Assembly (NCBI RefSeq): GCF_014839835.1
Contig: NC_071618.1
Coordinates: 992,001 to 1,056,000 of the forward strand
Direction of reading: 5' to 3'
Source of the DNA: Dryobates pubescens
Lineage: Eukaryota > Chordata > Aves > Piciformes > Picidae
Length of the DNA: 64,000 nucleotides
The translations under genes and the position numbers were made by a program. Positions 25,901-37,700 of the stretch are shown here, piece after piece. The first letter of the stretch is position 1, and each line of letters starts with the position of its first letter. The notes beneath the pieces are model-generated. The model did not search any database and was not told the DNA's origin. It saw only the letters and a program-made list of their open reading frames with translations.

Positions 25901-28900
25901 ATGGCGGCCGCGGCAGGCCGAGCTGGTCTGGGGCACGTAGCAGCCTGGAAGGTGATGGCCCAGGCTGGGGTTTGGTTCGGGCGCAATGCGGCAATTGCGC
26001 CGCACCTCTGGTCTGCGTGCGCTCCACCTGCGGCGGTGAGAGTAGCAATGAGGGGCATCGGGGAACGACCCTGCCAGTGCCCTGCAGCCGCCGCTGAGGA
26101 GGGGAAGGAGAAAGCGAGGCAGTTATGGGTAGTGCGAGGGACCAAGCTTTAGGCTGCTGCGACCCTCACCCCCGACTCGATGCGCTAGCGCCGTGGGGTC
26201 CGGTCGGTGTCTTCTCTGGGAGCAGGTGGCGGCCGCTGGGAAGGCCGAAGAACCTGCGGGCGGCCGGTATCAGCGCAGGTGGTTCTTCAACCACCGGGAG
26301 GTGTAGTAAATGCGGGATATGTGCTTACCCGCTCCGAATCTGAGTGGCTATGTAATCAGTTTGTAAGTATGAAGAGCTGTAAGGGAAGTCCTGACCATGT
26401 ATGTCTTGCTGGCTTTGTAGATGCTGGGGAAAAGAATGGAGAGGATGGCGCCCGCAGTGTGGGTTCGTTGCCTTTTTACGAGGTCGAGAATTCCGGACTC
26501 GGTATGTGCTTCAGTAGTTGAGAAACGGAAAAATGTGTGTTATCGTGCTTGATTCTGTGCTTTCTGTAGAATGCCAAGATTATCTAGAGTTGTGAGATGA
26601 GCAGGTTCCTGGTATGCTGGGTAAAGAGCTGGCTGAAGAGTAGAGCATTAGGGTTGTAGTTAATGGGACTGCATCTGTGTGGCAATGAGTCAGCAGTGGT
26701 GTTCTTCAGGGCTCAGTCCCAGTGCCAGTTTTGTTGCAATATTTTGGTCAATAATCTGGATACAGGAGTGGAACGCACCATTAGCATGGTTGCTGATAGT
26801 AAACTGTGAGGTGCTCTTGACCCTCTCAAGGGACAAGAGGCCTTGCAAAGGAATCTAGATAGATTGGATTATCAGACAATTATCAATGGCTGAATTTTAA
26901 CAAGAATGAATGCCAGATTCTGTACCCAGGATAGAGTAACACCGAGGGAAAATACAAACTGGAAGAAAAGTGGCTGGAGAGCAGCCCTTCAGAAAGGGAT
27001 CTGGGGGTGCTGGTTGACAGCAGGCTCAACAGGAGTCAGCAGTGTGCTCAGAGGGCAAACCACACTCTGGGGTGCCTCAAATACAGTATAACGAGCTTCT
27101 CTAAAGAGGTGACTGTCCTGCTGTATTCAGCCTTGTAGTTGCTTCACCTTCAGTACTGTGTGCAGTTCTGGGCCCCACAGTTTAATGATGTTCAGGTACT
27201 CAGATATGTCCAGAGGATGGCATCAAAGCTGATCAAGGGTCTGGAAGGCATGTCCTATGAAGAGAGGCTAAGGATTTGCGGCTTATCTACTTGGGAGAAA
27301 AGGAGGCAACAGGGCAGTCTCACTGCTCTCTACAGCTTCCTGGGGAAGGAAAGTGGAGGTGGGGTACTGATCTCTTCTCCCTGGTATCTGGTAACAGGGC
27401 ATTTCTTTACTGCTAGGGTGGTCAAACCCTGGAAAAGCCTTTTTAGAGAGGTAGTTGACCCAAGCTGGTCAGTATATAAAAGGCATTTGGACAATGTCCT
27501 TCATAACATGCTTGAACTTTTGGCAGCCCTGAAATGGTCAGGCACTTTGACATGATGGTTGTTGTAGGTCCCCTCCAACTGAAATACTCAAATAAATAAC
27601 TACACCAAAGTGATGGAAAGTTTGACTTATGTTAGTTTTTTGCATTTTTAGCTTAGCTTTTTTAAAGATACTGTCTACTGTTGGTTGACTTTTTAGCATA
27701 AAATAATTCTTAAAGCCTGTGGAAAAACTTGTCATTCAGATGCTCCTCAATGTGAATTAAGTGTGGTGGTATAGAGTGTTGTCCATGTATTTCTGTGGCG
27801 TTGTATGGTCAAACTCAAGAGTTAATGTGCTCATCAACAAACCATTGTTAAAATGTTTCACTTGGTGTTACAAAAGCTAAAATTGAGGATGCTTAGTGCT
27901 TTGATCTTCTGAAAAGAAAGGTAGTTAAGCATGTAATACTTTTACCAAAGCTGAAGTGTATTGTGGAGGTATTTTTATAGAGCCATTAAGGTTGGAAAGG
28001 AGCTCCAAGATCAAGTCCAACCATCAACCCAACACCACCATGCCCACTAAACCATGTCTTCGAGTGCCATGTCTACACCTTATTTGAATACCTCCAGGGA
28101 CAGTGAATCCACCACACATTGCAATGCCTGACTACTTTTTCAGTGAAGAAATTTTTTTCATAATATCCAATCTAAACCTCCCCTGGCACAATTTGAGGCC
28201 ATTTCCTGTCACCCTATCACTAGTTACTTGGGAGACTGATGCCCACCTCACTACGACCTCCTTTCAGGTAGTTGTAGAGAGTAATAAAGCCTCTCCTCGT
28301 ATAGTTTGGTAACTACAATAATAATTCAGATATTAAGGAAAACAAGCTCTGTTTTTGCTAACTTCCTATCGTAGGTATTTCAGCCACGTCCTGAAGACCA
28401 TGAGAAGTATGGAGGTGACCCTGAGCAGCCCCACAAAATCCATGTTATTACTAGAATAAAAAGTGTAATTGGTCGCCCATATTGGGAAAAGAAGATAATA
28501 CATGATCTTGGATTGGATAAAGTATGGTTGTGGTTCTTTATACTTATTATATACACTAGAAATGTAGAAACATAGGGTAGGATTAAGGTGGTGGGGGTTT
28601 TAAGGATCTCTGAGAAATTGGAGATGTCTTTAAGAGCTGGGAGGAAAGTTAATGGCAAATGCCCTTTTAGTGGTAATTCAGGATACGACTGCCTGGTACT
28701 GCTTTGCATGCCTGAGGAGAACCTTGAGAATTCTGCTAAAATAATAAAAACGGATTTGTAACTATTTAGAATTCAGTTTTCTCTGTGGGTCATATTCTGC
28801 AGGTATTGCAGGTAGGCAAATAAGACTTCAAAGTAAGGCAAATAAGGCCTCTAAATGCAAGAGTTCGTGTCAGGGATATGTTTATCCAAATTTCTTAGGC

Positions 28901-29551
28901 CAACTGGACATTGCACAAAGATTCATCTAGTCAGTGATATATAACAGAGAAAAATGTGTGCTTGATCAATTGAAGATCTGAGGCAAGAAGTCTTGCCCCT
29001 AAAATCCTGTATTTACATTTATAATATTTTAACAGTTAGAAGAAATTTGAATATGGGGATAAAGCTGAATTTGTCATTTTGCTGGAGTTGAGTTTGATGA
29101 AGTTTTGATTCGATATTTTTATGTATGTTCTTGATGCATGACTTTTGTCTAAACCTTACATTGGCAAATTATTTTGCTGATAGTGTAAAAACTTGAATAA
29201 ACAGAGATTTGGAGGTTGGCAATGCATTTGTAAAACCTGCTCTATGCTTTATATAGGCACATCAGCCAGTACTGCACAAAAATATTCCATCTGTGAATTC
29301 CAAACTGAAGGTTGTTAAACATCTGATAAGGTTTGTTAGCTATTTCTTTAATTTGGAACATTTAATGTAATTCTCTTCTAGTGCTAGGACTTCACTAAGC
29401 AAACTCTTTTGTTTGTAGAATACAGCCACTGAAACTACCTTACGGATTACCTACAGAAGAAGAAATGTCAGACACTTTTCTTACAAGCAAGGGAGAGCTT
29501 GTCATTAAACGGCGTCTGAAACCTGTGGAGCAGGAGAAAATTCAGTCATAA
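25901..29551 (+). CDS. MRPL30: MRPL30, mitochondrial large-subunit ribosomal protein uL30m, five coding exons
   Basis: This is a structural protein of the mitochondrial ribosome's 39S subunit. Exons: 25901-26035, 26421-26501, 28375-28521, 29257-29330 and 29419-29551, totalling 570 bp and 189 residues with all phases agreeing. Family sequence is clear from exon 2 onward: [14 protein letters not shown], then [20 protein letters not shown], the uL30 core [20 protein letters not shown] and [20 protein letters not shown], ending in [11 protein letters not shown]. The first exon is alanine/arginine-rich and acts as a mitochondrial targeting sequence. It is longer than the human N-terminus I recall, so translation could instead begin at the ATG opening exon 2. 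Intron 2 carries a CR1 on the same strand and a second one inverted. Confidence 0.93.
26690..27595 (+). mobile_element. CR1 LINE, older and longer copy in an MRPL30 intron
   Basis: It covers part of the reverse-transcriptase region (CTCAGTCCCAGTGCCAGT, AATAATCTGGATACAGGAG) and the C-terminal domain ([20 protein letters not shown], then [17 protein letters not shown]). It is diverged, with several frame breaks. Confidence 0.85.
27978..28300 (-). mobile_element. CR1 3'-end fragment, inverted
   Basis: The complement of the CR1 terminus begins at GAGCCATTAAGGTTGGAAAG, passes CCATCAACCCAACACCACCA, and ends near the ACCTCCTTTCAGGTAGTTGT segment. Confidence 0.8.
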
Positions 29552-29579
29552 TTGTGCTGGTTGGATTTGTATTGTATAA

Positions 29580-29585
29580 AATAAA
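29580..29585 (+). terminator. MRPL30: MRPL30 polyadenylation signal
   Basis: AATAAA (overlapping a second AATAAATAA) lies 28 bp after the stop codon. Confidence 0.75.
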
Positions 29586-31224
29586 TAATTTAAATCCTGA
29601 GTTAAGACTTTGTGTATGAAATGGAAGCGTGATTCTTCCCTGTCTTGTTAAAAAATGGTAGAGGTGGCACTGATGCTGAAAAGATTACACATGTACAAAG
29701 TTCAATGTTAGTACTACCTTGAAATATTCAATGAATGCTAGGCTTTCTGTCCTCATGTTTTAATTTTGTGGCTAGATTGATGCAGTTTGTGGCTAGCTAG
29801 TAGAAAACTTTAAAGTCAGACAAGGAGAAAAGTAAGTAGACTACGTCTAATGATGGTGAGGACATTTCCTAGTTGACAGTAAAGGGTTACAATTATGGAG
29901 CATGACTTCACCTCTACCACATCAGGGAATGATCTGGAATTGAAGGGCCCCCTGTTTACCAGTTACATGAGAATCAATTGTCTCTCTGTCAGGAGTGTCA
30001 TTTGATTGAGGGTGGTGGTTGAGTGACTTAACCTTGGTTATCCAAATCTCACACTTGTTCCTTAGCAGTCTGTCATCTTGCCTCCATAGCTTACAAAATA
30101 CCTGAACGTTTCATTTGGGAGGCACAGAAGGAGTAATTGATGTCTTGGTAGGTTGTATAATTTGTCATGCAGGAAACATGCTATCTCACTTCATATGCAT
30201 TTCTTGATACTTAGTGTTTAATAATAATAGCTGAAAAGCTGCAGTGTATGGATGTTTATGCTTTTACTGTTCTAAAATGGTGACCTTTAGAAATCTGGAG
30301 ACCCTGAAGTGTACCTCTTCAATACAAATCGGTAATTATGGGCCTCAAGCTTATAAAGTGACACCTTAGGTCTTGAACAGTGCTGCTGTGTGCATATTTT
30401 TATTTACAGTTTTAAGAAGTGTGGCCAAATTTAAGAAGCTGCTTCTGTATCAAATGATAAAGTAGTTGTCATTCCAACAAGCATAAATTCCGTAGCTTAG
30501 CACACTCTGAGACTCTCCCACACACTAGACTCTCCCATGCTGTAGCGGAGTTAATCTTAATGACTGTATGTTGTGAGAAAACCAGAGAGATCCAGTCACT
30601 GAAAATAAATCTTCATTCTTTCTGCATGCTTCCAAAGGAAAGTAAACACCAGTAGAGGTTCAAAGGGAGAGACAGTGTACTGACAGACACAAAAGCTGTC
30701 TGTGTGCAGGAGCCAAAGGATAGGGTAGGGAAGTAGCACTGAAGAGTGTACTAGCTGCTATGGGTATGCTGAAGGCAGAAATGCAAAATTAAGCTGAAAA
30801 AAACAGTTTTCTCAACAAGCTACTGTCTGCAGTTGGAAGCATGCAGAAAACACTAGTGTCACTCTGAAATAGAAATGAATGTTGGATTTTCTTCTCTACT
30901 TCCTTACTTCCAGTATTTGCGTTGTGTCTGGCACTGCTGTGTGTTGTAACTGCAGCACCTGTGTGGTGGTGACCATCTTCTCATAGGAAGGCACTTGAGT
31001 AAAGCAGAAATTTAAGCTCTTTTGAAGGACTTACTGTGCATCCAAGGTACAGGGCATGCTTAAAAGAGATGACACAAGTACTAGTACCTAGAAAAATTAA
31101 GAAAATGGGTCTTGTTGCTGAGGGATAGCAAATATAAATCAATATAAATCAAATATAATATAAATCAAATATAAATCTTGCAGCAGGCTGCTTGTCCCAG
31201 AGCACCAGAGCCAGGATCCCTCAT
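29586..31224. other. Intergenic, one short AT-rich tandem repeat
   Basis: No gene was seen. At 31126-31177 a TATAAATCAA-type unit is repeated imperfectly about five times, immediately upstream of a CR1 copy. Confidence 0.5.
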
Positions 31225-31718
31225 CCCCTCAGTTTAGGAAGGATGTTGACTTGCTGGAGCGTGTCCAGAAAAGGGCAACAAGGTTGGTGAGGGGCTTGGA
31301 GCACAAGCCCTGTGAGGAGAGACTGAGGGAGCTGGGGTTGCTTAGCCTGGAGAAGAGGAGACTCAGGGGTGACCTTATTGCTCTCTACAACTACCTGAAG
31401 GGGGGTTGTAGTGAGGCGGAGGTTGGTCTCTTCTCCCAGGCAACCAGTACCAGAACAAGAGGACACAGTCTCAGGCTGTGTCAGGGGAGGTTTAGGCTGG
31501 AGGTTAGGAGGAAGTTTTACACAGAGAGAGTGATTGCCCACTGGAATGGGCTGCCTGAGGAGGTGGTGGGGTCACCATCGCTGGGGGTGTTCAGGGCGAG
31601 GCTTGACAGGATGCTTGGTTGTATGGTTTAGTTGATTAGGTGGTGTCGGATGGTAGGTTGGACATGATGATCTCGAAGGTCTCTTCCAACCTGGTTAATT
31701 CTATTCTATTCTAGTCAT
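31225..31718 (+). mobile_element. CR1 LINE, 3' end, young-looking
   Basis: It carries about 126 open codons ([20 protein letters not shown], then [20 protein letters not shown]) and ends in CTTCCAACCTGGTTAATTCT plus ATTCT repeats. Confidence 0.93.
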
Positions 31719-32344
31719 AAAAAGCACGTTCAGGATTTGTCCACGGCGCTGCAGTCTGGTGAATTTCCAAGAGGGGGAGCGCTGCCTGTTCTGTTGTGTG
31801 CAGGATGTGTATGAATGTGGATCTTCTGTTCGCTACACTGTGCAGAGGCACAACCTTCCAAAGTGTGAACTGGAAAAAATGCTTTAATGAGCAAGCTGTG
31901 CTCTAAGTTAGAGTACAGCTAATAAACATTCCCCAAATACCGAGAAGGCAAAATGCTTTAGATAGTACCTGTTATTTCTGGGTAAGATTAGCTACAAGAG
32001 AGGCTTGCAGCTGTCTTTAATTGGCAAGCTGGCAGTTCTAATGGAAAAGGAAACTGTATTTTTATACGTTTTCATAGATAGGTAAGTTTGGGTGTTTCTG
32101 AAATGGTATTTACACCATCACAACTGTCATGCTGTCAATTTGCTATTCCAAACCTCCTCTGTGTAAGCATGTTTTCTGTAAAGATTTGCTCACAGGTCTG
32201 AAATCTGAACCAACAGTGTGCACAAACACAGTATGTGTCCTGTCCTTTCATTAATGGAGCACTGTAAACACTTTATGTAAGTTTTCATGAAGCACAGGTA
32301 AGAGACACTGCCTTTTTGTGCAGGGAACAAATAGGTTGACTGAA

Positions 32345-32560
32345 GATGACAGCAAAATTCAGACTGGAAGAGACCTAGCAGGGCTCTAGTCCAAATTTCT
32401 ACTTGATGAGGAGTCAGCACTAAGGTCAGACCAGGTTGCTCAGGACTTTGTCCAGCCTTGTCTTGAAACAGTCTGAGGACTGGGACAGCTCAGCCTCTCC
32501 AGGTCTCCTGGTCTGCTTCCTGGCTGTCCTCATTGTGAGAGGTTATGTGATGAACATAGT
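32345..32560 (-). mobile_element. Old CR1 fragment
   Basis: The sequence CTGGAAGAGACCTAGCAGGG through AGACCAGGTTGCTCAGGACT is the complement of a CR1 tail, well diverged. Confidence 0.6.
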
Positions 32561-32714
32561 TTTGTATCCAGTCTGAACATCTCACAGCGTGTGCCCATTG
32601 TCACTGCTCTTTCTGCTTTCCACTACTGGAAGGAACCAGCCTAGCTCTATCTGCTCAATTATCCCTCACAAGTAGCTACTGTGGGGCTGTTGTTATGTCC
32701 ATCTGAAGCCTTCT

Positions 32715-33080
32715 CACAGAATGCATATGGTTGGAAGGGATCTTCAAAGGTTGCCTTGTCCAGCCCCCTGCAATAAACAGGGACATCTTTGACTAGATCA
32801 GGTTGCTCAGGGCCCCATCAAGTTTGACCTTGAATGTCTTCAGGATGAGGCCTCCACCACATCTCTGGGCAACCTGTTTCAGTATTTCACTACCCATGGG
32901 GTAACCACTGCTTTGGTGGTTCTCTGATGACCTTGCTTTATTTAATTGGTCTTTCCTGTATAAATGGGCCCAGAATTGGTCAACCTATGTTTCTTTTCAT
33001 ACAGCCCAGGGCACTCTTAGATGCTTTTGCTACTTGGGCACACAGCTGGCTCACACTGAACTTCCTTCTTGGGTAGGAAC
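32715..33080 (-). mobile_element. Old CR1 fragment
   Basis: The complement of a CR1 terminus begins at TCACAGAATGCATATGGTTG and continues through CCCCCTGCAATAAACAGGGA and GACTAGATCAGGTTGCTCAG. It ends in a RT-region remnant (CTTGGGCACACAGCTGGC). Confidence 0.7.
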
Positions 33081-33537
33081 CATTTGCCATGTCTATGGGC
33101 TGCAGCATTTAAAGTATATTCAAACAAGTCTTTGGTGCAGTATGTTGTAGCCATGTAGAAATACGTCGGTTTAAGAATAAATTTTTATTTCTGTGCTACT
33201 GCTGTGTTGCAGGTTTGCTTGTAGTTTCACATTTGGTAACACTGTCATGTTAGTACATCAATACAGTTTTAATCATAGCATCAGAATATTTTTAATCATG
33301 GGTACAAAATACTAGCTATGAGAAATGCACCATGATTAGAATAAACATCCCTCCCACGCTCTTTATTTCTTCTTTAGCCCCTAGTGATATGCTTGGGAGT
33401 GGAGGGGGCAGGGGATGTTTAATGACTCTAAGCCACTTGCTTTTCTCCCCTGTGTTTTGAAATGGCTGAATAGACCCAACAACTCTGAAGCTAAGGCTCC
33501 CCAAAAGCTTTGCAGTATGATTGATTAAAAGGGTCTG

Positions 33538-34015
33538 TAGAATACATAGAATACATAGAATACATAGAATAAACCAGGTTGGAAGAGACCTTCAAGATCA
33601 TCGCGTCCAACCCATCACCAATCCAACACCGCCCAAGCAACTAACCCACAGCACCAAGCACCCTGTCAAGTCTTCTCCTAAAAACCTCCAGTGATGGCGA
33701 CTCCACCACCTCCCCAGGCAGCCCATTCCAATGTGCAATCACTCTTTCTGTATAGAACTTTTTTCTAACATCCAGCCTGAACCTCCCCTGGCGCAGCCTG
33801 AGACTGTGTCCTCTTGTTCTGGTACTGCTTGCCTGGGAGAAGAGACCAACATCTGTCTGTCTACAACCTCCCTTCAGGTAGTTGTAGAGAGTAATAAGGT
33901 CACCCCTGAGTCTCCTCTTCTCCAGGCTAAGCAACCCCAGCTCCCTCAGCCTCTCCTCGTAGGGCTTATGTTCCAAACCCCTCACCAACTTTGTTGCTCT
34001 TCTCTGTATATTGTG
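33538..34015 (-). mobile_element. CR1 LINE, 3' end, young-looking
   Basis: The tail at 33538-33575 is a tandem AGAATACAT array. The open frame then runs on the minus strand ([40 protein letters not shown]). The copy is nearly identical over the shared part to the one at 19865-20157. Confidence 0.93.
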
Positions 34016-34682
34016 CATGAGCTTACCTCGGATTTTGTAAACCACATGGTATTTTAAAAACAAGAGAGAATATGCATATTCTTACTCCTGCACTGAAGCT
34101 GATATACACCTTCAATAAAAGTATTCAATACAGCAGCTTGAGTTTTACTGGTTGGTTGCAACCACAGAGGCTAAATGAAGTATCAATAGAGGGGAAAAAA
34201 AAATGTTAAGGGTAGTTTAACAAGAAACAGCCACTTGAGATCTCATCACCAAAGTTAAGAGCAGTTATTCTTAAAGGATATGATACTCTGTGATATACTG
34301 TTCTGGTAGGCTAAGCATATGCAGTATTTATAGCAAATACTCAATGCCATAATTACAAATTGTTAACAAACAACTTTGTTCTTCTGTTAGATACGTGTGT
34401 TGACAGATAAATTCTGAGGCAGATAAAATCTTGCTGAGAAGTGTTACAACTTTCTTACAGTATTAATCTGCTGCTTGAAAAACTGCAAGCACAGGTGAAA
34501 ACTGCTTGAATACTCTCATGAAGTAACAAATAAATGGCAAAAGATAGACTACAGTTTGGATTATTAGTGGTGCTACTTTTAAAAGTGATTTTGTTAAGCC
34601 TTGGTTGGAAAAAAAAAGCATTGAAAGCTCACACTTGTTTCTGGCTTCATTGCTCTCCCCCACTCTTACTTTTTGCAGGGAT

Positions 34683-34688
34683 TTTATT
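34683..34688 (-). terminator. Candidate LYG-A polyadenylation signal
   Basis: AATAAA on the minus strand lies about 60 bp after the LYG-A stop, in an ATT repeat, so it may be coincidental. Confidence 0.4.
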
Positions 34689-34748
34689 ATTATTATTAGC
34701 ATTAGCATCAGCAAAGTATGCAATCAGTGACTTAAAGCTACAGATTTG

Positions 34749-37700
34749 TCAGTATCCATTTTTCTTATAATACTTGGCTCTTGCAATCACATCATTGGCA
34801 TAGTCATTGTGTGTTGTGCCAACATCCATTCCATCATAGCTCTGGACATTTCTAGGCCCTGCATTATAGGCTGCAATTGCACCTGAAATGAGAGGGAAAG
34901 AAACACATAAACAGTGGTGGTACTTTGTTGGTAAATAAGAAAATGAACAAAAAAATTACAATTTAAATGTGTTGGTTTAGTTTTCAGTTCTTATTTCACC
35001 ACCAATGTATTGCCATTTCTGGCTGTTTTTAACCATTGAGATGTTTCTTTTGCACTTCTACTTTGTGAAGAAATCATAGTTTCCTCCTACACAGCCAGAC
35101 TTGGTGATCGTTGCCCCCTTGCTATACTTTGCTGATGCAATAGCTTCAGTTGCATGACTGATTCCTTTTTTGCATATTCCTTCATGTCTGCCTGCATCAA
35201 TAACCTCAGAATAAAGGGATCCAAACTTGACAGCTTCAGCTGTAATCCGTGCTCAAGAATATAAGCATGTGCGCTGAAGGCACATTATGCCCATGTGAGA
35301 AACTGTAACATTTGGCTTTCGCAAGGGGAGTTGCTGGGGACTGTGGGGTTCGATCTTTGGGCTGATTGGTTGGTCGTAGTTTGTGTTGTGTGGGGTTTGA
35401 TCCTTGTGTATTGGGAGAGAAAGGTAAGGCGCCAAGATGTCTGAAGGCTGGCCAGGTCCAAAGTGCAGGTTTTGTCGCAGCCCTGACGGAGAGGGGTGGG
35501 AGCGTGCTGGGGAAATGTATGAATATGTATGTTTGAATATATGAATATGTATGTTTGACATTTATATAAGTTCAACTCGTGTTGTTATGGTGCACCTCTA
35601 GCAAGCCTGCTATGCACCCAGCGCTGTTTTACCTTTATTTTATAATAAACTGGTTGTATTTAAAATGTAGCAGTGAGCTCGTTTTTCACACCCAGATACT
35701 GAAACTTGTCCCAGCATGTGGACAAGTTCCCCCCCCTCTTTCATGAGGGAAACAAAGGCCAAAGCATTAGCCAGGTGGCAGGGGCCCATTGCATGGTATG
35801 CTTGCACTAATACCAAGAATGGGCATAATTCTAGCTTCATGCTTTCTATAGGCTGAAGCCAGTTGTTTATGAGAGTGCCCACTGGCCAAATCTAGCCTCG
35901 AGAAACCTGTAAGTATTACCCCAATTGGTAAACACGTTGCCCCCTCTTTCACTTTGTTCCCTCTCCTTGCTTGAGAGGACAAAGCTCTTGCCTTAGCCTC
36001 CGCCATTGAGCTCATTGTTATTAAGTCTTCTCTCTCATACACACAAGCAAACTAGTAGCCTCTGCACGACGAGGAGAAGCCAGCATCCAGGCAGGCCTGT
36101 TGAGCCTCAGCCCTGAGAGTATCTCCACAAGAGGGACCTTCGCTGAGCCCGAGAAGCTCCAGTGTCGTACTGCCAGTCTCACCGACCGGAAGAGCCCGCC
36201 GTGTCTCAAGAGGACTGGACCCCCGAGGGTAAGATCTGCCCAGCTGTTGGGGAAGGGACTTAGCCGAGTCCGGCAGACCACATGTCTGCGTTAGCCTCAA
36301 GCAGCATACTGACGAGCAGACACAACCTGTGTGCGAGCTCGGAGAGGAGTCGCCACTGCTGCCGCTCCGTGCCCTGTGAATCTCAGGGAAATCCAGAGCA
36401 CTGGTCCAAAGCTGGGACCGCTCTGAGAGGGTCCCGCTGCTCCTTCCAGCCAAGTAAAGGGGAAGCCGCCGCTCCGCACAGCTGCGCCTCTTCCCTGGGG
36501 CCATCCATGCCGGCCCCAAAGCCTGTTGCCTCAGGGCCGACCCCGCTGGGCCTAGCCCCGCCTGCTACCGTGCCAGATCGGAATCCTCCGAGCCTGCCTA
36601 CCGGTAACCCTCGCCCCACCCTGCCATGCGGGCTGACTCTGTGAGGGGCCAACCCCGTCCCGCGCCCAGCCCTGCCGGGCCGACCCAGCAGGACTGCTCC
36701 CTATCGTCTGGAGGGAACTGCCTGAGTCCTGCAAAGGGAACCTGCCTACCAGCCAGCCTAGGTTCTATCTCCTCGCTGCTGCCACGGAGAGAGAGGATTG
36801 CCACCCACCATCGCCGTCCAGACCAGCTAGGAAGCAGCCCGGCGACAGTAGTCTGCCGGAACCTAACCTCGCTACAAATAAAGGACACAGTGTATCTTCC
36901 GTGTGCTTTCATCTCGCTAACATTCAGTTCAGAGCACCCGCGCCTACCAGCGTAATCTTCCTAGTCCGTACACATTGTAATATCTCTGTATAGAGTTAGC
37001 AGCTGCCAACGTCCCCTCGAGTCGCCATCTGGTGGACAAGCGGCAGAATTGCACCCTTCGTTGTATAAATAGAAAGTCATTCTGTAAATATTCCAATTGA
37101 GTTCTAATTATAAATACTAAGCCACTTATGGGATATATTTCACAATCGTGCTCTAGAATATGTATATAAAACAGTGATTAATCCGTTATTAGTATTTTTA
37201 TACTTAATAAATATTGCATATACATAAATTAATAAGCTCTTCATCACAGCATGTTTCTTTCAGAGAGGACCATACATTTTCCAAAGTAGTATGTTCCCTC
37301 TTCGAAGTTGCCAGGATAGTAGGATTTTGTAGGAGTGCAGAGAAACACTAATTAAATTATGAGAGGTGGGGGAAAACCCACCCCTTGCTCCTTGCAAATA
37401 AAAGATATTGTGATATTTGTCAGGTTTTCCTGAAGCTTGACCAAAAGCTAACCACGTCTTATTCATCTACTCCTTTTAGTGAGTGTCAAGAAATACTGTT
37501 CTGCACCTCAATAAAATTAACAGAGGGACTGTAACATGTTTCATTTTCAGCAGTTTATGTGTGTAATGTGTTTTGAAGCTGACAAAACTCTACCTTTGAG
37601 CTGCTGTTCCTTTGTCCATGTCGGGAATTTCTTCTGCATTTGTTCTAACATCCCACTTAAAATCTCTGTGCCTTGTGTTAAGTGCTCTTTACTGTCCCAT

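Noticed and set aside
36282-36955. Proline- and serine-rich plus-strand frames in the GC-rich insert
   Set aside because: Frames are short, overlap on both strands and follow base composition. No protein family was recognised.
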